Assembly (NCBI RefSeq): GCF_964355755.1
Contig: NC_092672.1
Span: 17,730,501-17,794,500 of the forward strand
Reading direction: 5' to 3'
DNA from: Antedon mediterranea
Lineage: Eukaryota > Echinodermata > Crinoidea > Comatulida > Antedonidae
DNA length: 64,000 nt
The position numbers were made by a program, and so were the translations under genes. Below the pieces are notes generated by a model. The model had not been told where the DNA came from and ran no database searches. It was given only the letters and a program-made list of their open reading frames with translations. This document shows, piece by piece, positions 55,524-64,000 of this stretch. The first letter of the stretch is position 1, and every line of letters starts with the position of its first letter.

Positions 55524-58500
55524 GGGAGCGTGCCCAAATGTTTTTACTCCGTTAATAGACTTTTAAATGCGTTAATAATATGCAAAACGTTAATGAGTTG
55601 GACGGTCTGTACTCAGCAGAGCGTATCATGGTTAATACTGTACAATGAAATTGAATTTACTATCTAACGCGTACAACGGAAGAACAACGTCCGTTGTTTT
55701 CGTCCGTTAAACGCCGACCTAACAGATCGTTTTTATATTCGTTAAACGCTCATTTAACGGACCCTTGTACTGACAATATCACACCATACATTACAGAGTT
55801 CAATACAATAATATCTAATAATAATATGAAGATCGACGGCAATTGCTGTAGAAAGGGCCTTGAAACTGCAGATGATGTTGTGGTAAACCGTCATTTCGAC
55901 GGCAAAAAAAATGCTGTTAAAACAACCTTACCCAACATTAAATTATAAGCATCTACAATTCCATAATTTTTGTTGAACATTTTCAACTTATAGAACATTC
56001 CTATAATATACTAATTTTTTTTTTTAGCATGCTTGACGTTAATTCCTTTTTTATTTTTTACCCTGTACACTTGACCGAAAAAAAAAAAATGGCGAAATTG
56101 TAAACACGGATAAAACCCCGACTGTCGTATCGATAGTATCAGCATGTATAGCCTTTATGGACGATGGTATGGACCAAACAATATAGAAACCGGTCGCCTT
56201 CTATCTAGAGCTAAAACATTTACTGACTGTAGCTGCCACGCGAGTAGTAGAAGTGTGTCCAAAAACAGAGGAGGAAACTTTGGGCGATATGACGTCACAT
56301 TATTAGCAAGCACATGGTTTTTTATCACCGCGAAGCGATGTACAACACGCACCACGGTGTTTTTGGCAGCCTCCGTGATGCTGCTGCAAGGGTGTCATGT
56401 TTATTACAAAATACAAAAAAAAACTGTGTACATTAACAATTATTGTATCTATTTAGGCCTAAATGGTGTAATAGGCAAAACACTTATACAGTATATATAT
56501 AAAATAAATATATAAAAACAATGTGCAATTGCCTTCTTGCAGTAGGGAGGCGTCGCAAAAAAGGGAATTCCCCTATTTGCTCTCAACCAAGCGCGAATTT
56601 ACTATTCAGTGCGTTGTTCTGTTAAACGCCGAGTTAACGGACGATAGATGACAGTATATAGAGTATGCATCATTCGAATACCCATCATTCTCGGAGTTTA
56701 CTGAGTTTTTGTGTCCGTTAAACGCCGAGCTAATGGACGATAGTATTAAAATGACAGCATAATATAGAGTATAGCATCATTCCACAGGTTATATTACTGA
56801 GTTTTTGTGTCCGTTAAACGCCGAGCTAACGGACGATAGTAATAAATGACAGATAGAGTATAGCATCATTCCACAATTTACTGAGTTTTTGTGTCCGTTA
56901 AACGCCGAGTTTACGGACGATAGTATTGAATGACAGCTGCATATAGAGTATACCATCATTCCACAGTATACTGGGTTTTTGAGTCCGTTAAACGCCGAGC
57001 TAACGGACGATAGTATTGAATGACAGTATTATATAGCATCATATTCCACAGTTTTACTGAGTTTTTGAGTCCGTTAAATGCCGAGTTTACGGACGATAGT
57101 ATTAAATGACAGTAGGCCTATTATATAGAGTGTACAGTAGTATCATTCTACAGTTTACTGAGTTTTTGTGTCCGTTAAACGCCGACAGCATATAGAGTAT
57201 AGCATCATTCCACAGTATACTCATGGAGCTATACAATTTTATAGCTCCATGGTATACTGTATTGAGTTTTTGTGTCCGTTAAACGCCGAGCTAACGGCGG
57301 ACGATAGTATTGAATTACAATAGAGTAGCATCATTCCACAATTTACTGAGTTTTTGTGTCCGTTAAACGCCGAGCTAACGGACGATAGTATTGAATGACA
57401 GCATATAGAGTATAGCATCATTCCACAGGTTACTGAGTTTTTGTGTCCGTTAAACGCCGATCTAACGGACGATAGTATTGAATTACAGTAGAGTAGCATC
57501 ATTCCACAATCTACTGAGTTTTTGTGTCCGTTAAACGCCGATCTAACGGACGATAGTATTAAATGACAGCATACAGAGTATAGCATTATTCCACAGGTTA
57601 CTGAGTGTTTGTGTCCGTTAAACGCCTGATCTAACAGACGATAGTATTGAATGACAGTAGGCCTATATAGAGTAGCATTATTCCACAGTACTGAGGTTTT
57701 ATGTCATATACAAATAACAATAAATCTGGGGAAAAGGCAGAATCCCAGAAAGATACAGGATCTTTGGTTGCTTATGCAGATTGCAATCAGCACATTTTTT
57801 TCCATGAGAAGAATTCCTGGTGTTAAATAAAGTTTTCGAAATCCATGTTCTTCACAGTCTGAACTGATACAGTAAATTATTAAAAAAAATATTGTCTAAA
57901 GTGCAAATCTATATTTGATTGTTTAATTAATGAAATGTTATGGATAAGAGTTGAAACCGTCACAAAATGGCTCAGTCAAAGCAAAATTATTTAACAATTT
58001 TAACGAGAGGAGGAGCTTATCTTTCTAGGCTTTCTTTGTTATTAATTGTTTATAGTATGTAATCTAAACAATAGCTACGCGATTGTCTGCCGGTGTACGT
58101 TAATGGCGGTGTACTTTTAACGAATCGTTCATCGCGTCAATATCATGTTACATCCAGGGATCAAAAATGCGTATTTTTTTTCAGGTGAAAGTCGGCTATT
58201 AGAAATTTAGACACGTGTCGCCCGACGTACCAGGCTAAAAAATACCATGAATTGCATCGTAAATAGTATGCTTAGACCTATATATTTTTATTTTACCGTG
58301 TAGGCCTAGGCCTATATATATTTTTATTTTACGGTAGGCCTAGGATACAGTATTATACATGATTATTTTAATAAATATAATTATATACGTTGTTACAACG
58401 CGTTGTAACAACAATGACCGGACTGCTAATAACCCGTTATTTTGAGTCATCATATGATTTCACGCAACATACCATAACAAGGACTGTTAATAACGCGTTC

Positions 58501-58727
58501 GTTCGAATCATCGTTACGCAACACTGAACAGCATTTCCGGTCTCCCGTTAATTACGCGTTAAACAATGGAGTGATAACAACAGCATAGTAGCTAGTAAAG
58601 GGAGGGCTTGATATGCCTCACTGAACACGCCCAACCACATTTAAATTAGCTTGCATATAACGGTAAATCGTTAAACTAGTTGCGTTACAACAAGTTTAAC
58701 GGAGTAAAAACATTTGGGCACGCTCCC
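55524..58727. mobile_element. Harbinger-like non-autonomous element, 3.2 kb
   Basis: 31 bp perfect TIR beginning GGGAGCGTGCCCAAATG, flanked by TTA (55521-55523 and 58728-58730). TWA duplications are characteristic of PIF/Harbinger. The interior is mostly a hairpin satellite. The open frames at 55694-55948 and 56144-56515 do not resemble a transposase. Confidence 0.8.
56600..57690. repeat. Hairpin satellite 3, about 80-107 bp period, about 12 copies
   Basis: Each monomer has GTCCGTTAAACGCCGAGC followed by TAACGGACGATAGTATTG, so GTCCGTTA and TAACGGAC pair. The rest is AATGACAGCATATAGAGTAT, AGCATCATTCCACAG and TTTACTGAGTTTTTGT. It lies inside the Harbinger-like element. A CATGGAGCTATA hairpin interrupts it at about 57224-57253. 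Confidence 0.9.
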
Positions 58728-59089
58728 TTAGGGGGTGCGTCTTATACACAGGTGCGACTTATACACCGAAATATACGGTAATTACTTTTTGAGTAATCCT
58801 GCTAACAAACAAACACATGCTACCGATTACATATTGGCGGAGGTAAATTAGCAGAGCTTTTGGTTAACACTAGACTTTCATCAGTGCAAGTGAGCATACT
58901 TGGATAAAAGAAATAAGACAAAGGAGGCATAGGCTGGTGAATAGAGGGTGGAGAGAGTAAGAGTAGAAAACAAAGAAGATAGCTTGGTAGATATACACAA
59001 TTTTGGAATAGAACTTTAAAAAAACAGCTTAAATGGTGGTTAAAATTGTAACGTAAATTTAGGTGGTCAATGGAATAATTTTACCGATC

Positions 59090-59700
59090 TGGGAGTATGT
59101 TCTTAAAGTCCTAAAGGCCAAAAGGTTTTCAGTAGTAATTCCCAGTGATTTTCTTTGTCTTTGTGAGTTTTGTCGTTCCATTTGACATCATGGTCTATTG
59201 CAATAAGTCTGAAATTTGCAATCGAGTGACCATCTGAATTAAAATGTTTGGCTACAGGTTGATAAGCTTTAATGTTTTTATAGCTGATCTGTGTTATATC
59301 ATTCTCATACAGAGAGTGCTTTATGTTTCTCCGACGTACTCAGGGGTGGATACAGGATTTTGTGAAAGGGGGAGAGGCGTAACTGTAGAGAGTCGACACC
59401 AACTCAACTGTGGCTGAGTTGAGGGGATGTTGAAAATATGACACATCTAGATGGTTGGAAATGGCACCCCTAAATCTGCTCCTGGAACTGTTTACCACAA
59501 TATTACAGTATATGAGTTAAATAACGTTAAGTTAGACAATTAATTGATTGTCATTTCCTAAAAATGCGTCCAGTTTGATTGCTCTTAAATTTTTCTTTTT
59601 TGAGTCAACCAATGAACAAGTTTTGCAAGATTTGCCTCACGGTGACTGCTCAAATTTCGGCTGTTGTTTAGATCTAATTAATATGTCATGAAGGTCTACG
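59090..59700 (-). mobile_element. Penelope-like element, copy B (3' end: linker and GIY-YIG domain)
   Basis: On the minus strand, similarity to copy A from about 59695 runs to the GIY part (NVI.LIYCNI). After a 147 bp insertion, YVGET follows, then an in-frame stop and PVAKHFNSDGHSIANFRLIA, IDHDVKWNDKTHKDKENHW and LKTFWPLGL, the C-terminal half of the GIY-YIG nuclease. 5'-truncated and inactive. Confidence 0.82.
59341..59487. mobile_element. MITE inserted in the Penelope GIY-YIG domain
   Basis: Left CAGGGGTGGATACAGGATTT and right (inverted) CCAGGAGCAGATTTAGGGGT. It separates the 'LIYC' and 'YVGET' motifs of the nuclease. Confidence 0.6.
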
Positions 59701-59762
59701 AAATATATTTATTAATTAATTAATTTGAAATGATAAGATGAGGAAATCTGTAAGAATGAACA

Positions 59763-59832
59763 AAAATCGAGATTCGAAACCGGAACCTTCTGCTTGATAT
59801 GCAGATGTCCTAACCATTAGCACTGGTATTGT
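59763..59832 (-). repeat. tRNA-like sequence (tRNA-derived SINE or tRNA pseudogene)
   Basis: On the minus strand: GCTAATGGTTAGGACATCTG, then an anticodon-like arm CTGCATATCAAGCAG, then GGTTCCGGTTTCGAATCTCG, which has a B-box-like GGTTTCGAATC with one extra T. A-box-like TGGTTAGGA is present. The acceptor stem does not close, so it is not a working tRNA. Confidence 0.5.
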
Positions 59833-60029
59833 TCAAACCCGATTGGATAGCGACTCTTAAACACTCTTGGCATTGTACGGCGGAACAGCACTAGTCCCTC
59901 AATTGTATGCACAGGCAAATTGATGCGCCCTCATCTATCAGTATTTTTATTCACAAAGTGGAATCTCCAAGAAGATATTTTATATACCGTATATATAAAC
60001 ACAACAGGCATAGAACAAATTCTAAACCG

Positions 60030-60235
60030 CCCGGTGATATACTGAAAATGAATTAATTAATTTGAAACGATAAGATGAGGAAAATCTGTAAGAATGAGAA
60101 AAAGCTGCCCCAACCAAGAAATATTACAAATTTCCTTGTTGAAAATTATATATATAAATTAATTAATTAAATTTCAGTATATCACCGGGTTGTTTATATA
60201 TATATATATAAACCGGGCGGTTTAGAATGAATGTT
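60030..60235. repeat. Inverted repeat with TA microsatellite
   Basis: ATTCTAAACCGCCCGGTGAT followed by ATACTGAAAATGAATTAATT recurs inverted at about 60156-60235. The TA-rich centre is unstable sequence. Confidence 0.6.
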
Positions 60236-60263
60236 CTTTGCCTCTTGTGTTTATATATATTAT

Positions 60264-62166
60264 CAGGGCTCGCAGAATCCTAAAATATTTGGTTGCCCTT
60301 CGGGCAAGTAGGTTTTAGATTTTGGTTGCCCTCATCATTTTTTTACTTGCCCACTATTTCAACTTAATTTTAACGTTTTATACCGCGACTGCACCGCGAA
60401 AAAACGTCGGTGAAAAACGCCTATGCTTAATACACTGTGGTGTTTTTTTCGATGGATTTTAAAGTAGTGAAAACAATTTTTCAAATTTTTTCAATTACAC
60501 AGTGATGTAGGCCAATCTTTTAAGAACATTTTACAGTAATTTATTTTCTCATACGATCCTCCGTACAAGAGTTGCGATTGTTTAATTAACATGGTGTCCT
60601 GAAATCCCTTGAAAACGCTATGTTATTTCTGTTGGTTACGCTTCGTTGCACGGCATTGTTTGTCATCGATCGAAGATGTGTTCCGTTTCGTGAATGAAAA
60701 AGGCGTATTCACGTGGGTTTACTTTGGGAGCAAAAACGTTTTGCTTCTATTGTGCAATGAAATTCCGAAATCAAGCTATTTTGCGATATTTAAAATGTAG
60801 TGGCCTAGACATGGCACTAATTATCTTACAATTATTTAATAGATATATCTAAAATATTGCCTATAGAAATGTAGGCCTCCTAGGCCTAAAAAGTTTAAAC
60901 AAAGTACTTATGAAGGTGATGAGCTTGTAACGCGTTGAAATCATAGAGAAAAAAAAAAAAACAAACATCAACTGACGTCCGTCTACGTGACGTGAAACAA
61001 TACGCATGCGTATAGCAAAAAAACTCACAGCAGCTGCAGCCGTACGTAGTAGGAGCACATGGGTACGGTGTGTGGAGAGTGCGGGCTTGTGGAAGTTTAC
61101 TTGTTGTTTCAGTAGAAGCTCGCACAGGTTGGATAAAAACAACCATCTGCTCGTACAAGTTTGTGATTGAAAACAACACAAGGGAACTGTGCCGAATTGT
61201 GGTGAAAACCACGTGCTCCGCCAAGTTGGAGTTTTTGAAAGTTCAACTCTCGGCGATACCCGAAGAAGTGTATTATTTTCAATGTTGATAATAAAAAATA
61301 TACTGTAACTATTTAAGTATTCAATGTATTTATTAAATAAATTATTAGGCCTATTAAATTTATATTCTGTAATATTTATAAAAAAAATGGTAGGCCTACT
61401 TGCCTGTGTTAAAAACATCGGCCGGTGCCTATTTGGCACAGACAATTAAAATTACGTATCTATTATAATTTAATAATATACTGTATTTTCAATACAACTG
61501 TACATTTGAACAATAATTACAGTAATTCAGCAAATTATTTATTACACACAAAATACATGAATGTAATTAAACATAGGCCTAATCTACTATCAGGCTGTAG
61601 GCCACATAATTAATACTAAGTAGTAGATTCAGATTTTATTACCACCGTAAAATGATGTCGATAATTGAGAAAAACAAAAACATACTAGCCCCTATTTTAT
61701 TTGGTTTATAGTATAACTAGGGAGTTGTTAATTAGAAACTCCCTGGTATAATAACTTCAAATAAGTTAAAAGCCGAGAGTTCAACGCTTCCTATTTCGCG
61801 ATCAATGGATGCCGCAAAAGACCGCGTGCTATATGACAGACCTGGAAACTCCATACGCAACGACTTGATACGCCCGACTGCATAGAAACACATGTTTTGG
61901 CTCCTGGAGATAACGTTCCATACCACCGAATTCCGATCCATACATTTACTTAACAAACACTACACTGGTCTCGACGTCAAGAGAATTCGTTCGTGCGCGA
62001 CTATTATTTTCATTGTTACAGTTTTTCACAACCCCTGTAAAACATCGTGGACATTTTCGGTGATTTTAAGAGGTTGCCCGTCGGGACATGACATATTAAA
62101 TTTTAGTTGCCCGACGTATTTATTTGGTTGCCGCGGGACGTCGGGCAAGCGATTCTGCGAGCCCTG
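60264..62166. mobile_element. hAT-like element, 1.9 kb
   Basis: 16 bp perfect TIR CAGGGCTCGCAGAATC, flanked by AT-rich 8-mers (TATATTAT and TATATATA) that are only a partial match. Subterminal GCCCGACG/TTGCCC repeats occur at both ends. No recognisable transposase; the open frames at 60609-60800, 60861-61445 and 61070-61288 are without family resemblance. It contains a hairpin at about 61718-61745 like the one at 34522. Confidence 0.75.
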
Positions 62167-62331
62167 TATATATATAAAAAAAAATCAAGATCAAATAAGT
62201 TAAAACTGCCTCAATATAGATTTATTTTAACGACATGTTTCGGGCATAGCCCATCATCAGGTGAAAAGAATTGTAACAAAGGATAACATATATGTCACAA
62301 AATTACATAATAAAACAAATCAGCCAATCAA

Positions 62332-62383
<52 letters not shown>

Positions 62384-62500
62384 AAAGGCAAATTACTGAA
62401 AAAAATGACAATGCTGTGGGTATCAGTAGGTATCCCAATGAAAGCGCACAGAGGGGTATCACTTTTGAAATATTGACGAAATTCGAAAAAGTAGTATGAC
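62167..62500. repeat. Dispersed repeat fragments and a (TA)n microsatellite
   Basis: ATGTTTCGGGCATAGCCCAT, then CATCAGG (62235-62262), resembles the 'CCTGATGATGGGC...CGAAAC' text common in retroelement terminal regions. (TA)n lies at 62335-62380, and AGGCAAATTACTGAAAAAAA at 62385 matches 5557. Confidence 0.5.
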
Positions 62501-64000
62501 TTTGATGTTAAATAAATCGTATTCAATCTTAATTAATACTTACAAAATTTATATTGTTTGAAAGTACTTGTTTTAATCTATGTATAAGTGGGTTTATAAT
62601 TAAAATTAATGAATTAGTTGCCGAGAAAATGCGATTTTAAAACGGTTCTAAAATCCCGTCGAGCCGATTTCCGTGCGTTGAAAACCTCATCGGAAAATCC
62701 CCATCAGTTTTCAAAACACGATCGCACGATTACCATTGAAGCTAGCGGATTAATTTTTGTTGTATGTTATCAGGCTTTAAATAAGCTTTAATTTGATACG
62801 AAAATCGACTTCTATAAATAGGTTTTTCGTAACGAAAAGTCAATTTTTGTGACAAAAATCCAATTTTGATTCACCGTTTATGGAAAAATATTATGGATTT
62901 TGGTATTAAATTATAGCTAAATCTACATTGAAATCGATAAAACATAGTTTACAAACGTATTGTGCATGGTAATTGTGCGAACTACATTTTAAAATGGTGC
63001 ATGAGGCGTAAATCCCGTTCAAAATTTTAAAGATCCAACCATTATAATCCGGTGAATATTGTAGTGAGTAAAATATTGTACTCTAAAATACGCGCGCGTT
63101 TGTTGTGGCGTTTTCCGTTAAATACATTAATGCACCCTATTAGCGAATGGTACGTTCCATATTTTGAACACGTTGTTTAGTTTTCCTCGCTCGAGTTCGA
63201 CCGGCTCGACGCGAGATGTGTGACAGCAGCGATGTCGGCGATTGACATGTCCTTTTCCGTCGTAGAATATCTGGTTTTATACATTAATTTAACAACTTAA
63301 AATTGATGTAATGTGCGGAAGATTTATTATGCAAGTATACAATGCAAATGCGTTAGGTTAAAATGTACCGAAGAAATTTATTAAGCTAATTTAGCAACGT
63401 TACATTTGACTCTGTATACGGCGGTCGAAAGTCATTAACTGCGACCGAAATACTTTAACGGGAGCGACTACTGATCGCGAGTAAGCCGTGACTTGGCCTA
63501 AACTTTAGCTCCGTATTTCAATTTTATAACGTAATAATACGAAAAGAAAACAATTTTTATAATGTTATACTGTATATACTATTCAGGTAAACAATTAATT
63601 GTTTTAATTAACATTGGTTATTTTAAATGAGTTTATTTTGACCCATATTGTGCGTTTGCCTTAAAAGAGCATATCTTACTTAGCAGCCCGGCTTAGATTT
63701 GGTGTCATAATCATACGGGCCTAAAATCTTGTTTTACGTATTCAAAAGTTATATATAATAGTATTTATGATTGAAATTATAAATATAAAGTATATTAAAA
63801 TATTCTAATAATTATACTTACCGAAAATTAGTGTAAAAGAAAGGAAACAGTACACACCGTTTTTAACATACTTTTTCATTTTTTTTTTTTTATAATTTTA
63901 AATTTCACCATTAAAAAAATTTTTTTTTTTCATATACACATCTAAAATATATTTATTAATGAAATATACACTACATTCTAACAAGTACAAAAAAAATTAA
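62501..64000. other. Intergenic, diverged repeat at about 63190-63520, otherwise nothing
   Basis: 63262-63400 shares CGTAGAATATCT, CAAGTATACAAT and AAATGTACCGAAGAAATTTA with the interior of the 47308-47970 element, but no TACCGTA ends are seen here. The rest is AT-rich without coding similarity. Homopolymer A/T runs occur near the right edge. Confidence 0.45.

Larger units (their letters stand above)
54779..58780. mobile_element. TACCGTA-type TIR element (outer)
   Basis: Left TACCGCATATTTTGGTGTAT, then AAATCGCAC; the right end inverted is TACCGTATATTTCGGTGTAT, then AAGTCGCACC. Without the inner element it would be about 0.8 kb. Subterminal GTGTATAAG(A/T)CGCACC repeats resemble the layout of the 47308-47970 element. 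Confidence 0.72.
54242..58850 (-). mobile_element. 'CCTCCGCC'-ended repeat element, copy C, split by nested elements
   Basis: The left part (54242-54678) matches copy B inverted (AGCCACTCCGAGAGTGCATA, CTCGAGTAAATGCAATTTC, TCTTTTAACACTAG). The right part (about 58795-58850) has GCTACCGATTACATATTGGC and GGAGGTAA. The material between is a TACCGTA-type element holding a Harbinger-like element. Confidence 0.72.

Noticed and set aside
56144-56515. 123-codon frame in a GC-richer patch of the Harbinger-like element
   Set aside because: No transposase or Myb-like domain pattern on either strand; possibly captured host sequence, but not supportable as a gene.
57239-57586. 115-codon frame with repeated SILSSVRSAFNGHKNS units
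   Set aside because: Arises from reading the hairpin satellite; the repeat period happens to keep a frame open. No protein is implied.
60861-61445. 194-codon open frame on the minus strand
   Set aside because: It is the longest non-repeat frame in the right half but is rich in Phe/Ser runs, has no domain resemblance, overlaps frames on the other strand, and lies inside a hAT-like element without transposase motifs.

Overview
The window looks like nuclear DNA of a marine invertebrate deuterostome, most likely an echinoderm. The sequence is AT-rich, gene-poor and intron-dominated. The octamer AGGCCTAG and its variants recur throughout. There are CR1-like, APE-type, Rex1-like and Penelope-like retroelements, one of which carries a 2A-type motif, as described for sea urchin elements. 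Many non-autonomous DNA transposons are also present. The phylum is an inference; no rRNA or mitochondrial marker is present.

I find one host gene with confidence: the 5' part of ALG3, the ER mannosyltransferase of N-glycan precursor synthesis, on the minus strand. Exon 1 is at 31312-31450, exon 2 at 16465-16564, exon 3 at 6395-6542 and exon 4 at 5977-6137. All splice sites are GT-AG and all phases agree. Together the exons give 182 codons plus 2 nt; the rest of the gene lies beyond the left edge. Intron 1 is 14.7 kb, intron 2 is 9.9 kb and intron 3 is 257 bp. Nearly everything else in the left half is therefore intronic repeat.

Layout by region. 1-5976 is intron 4, with a decayed LINE on the minus strand at 1163-3990. 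6543-16464 is intron 2, a head-to-tail series of about 1.3 kb repeat units; one unit is split by a TTAA-flanked element, which holds a Mutator-like TIR element, which holds a CR1-like LINE with a 2A motif. 16565-31311 is intron 1, with MITEs, LINE tails, an inverted repeat carrying four DR1 sites, and two inverted copies of a 'CCTCCGCC'-ended element. 31451-36545 is upstream of ALG3, with a hairpin satellite split by a CR1-like LINE. 36578-41885 is a Penelope-like element split by a CCGG-flanked TIR element full of minisatellites. 42500-43212 holds two compact TATA-box/ORF units, one with tandem SUMO-interacting-type motifs. 43240-44480 is a second hairpin satellite. 44610-62166 is a series of TIR elements (hAT-like, Harbinger-like and unclassified), some nested three deep, plus a second Penelope copy. 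62167-64000 has no recognisable gene.

Apart from ALG3, the coding-like sequence is almost entirely transposon relic. The most unusual signals are two satellites that share hairpin arms but have unrelated loops, the frame-exact insertion into the Penelope element, and the SIM-motif ORF unit. All comparisons were made by eye, so repeat boundaries given as 'about' are approximate.
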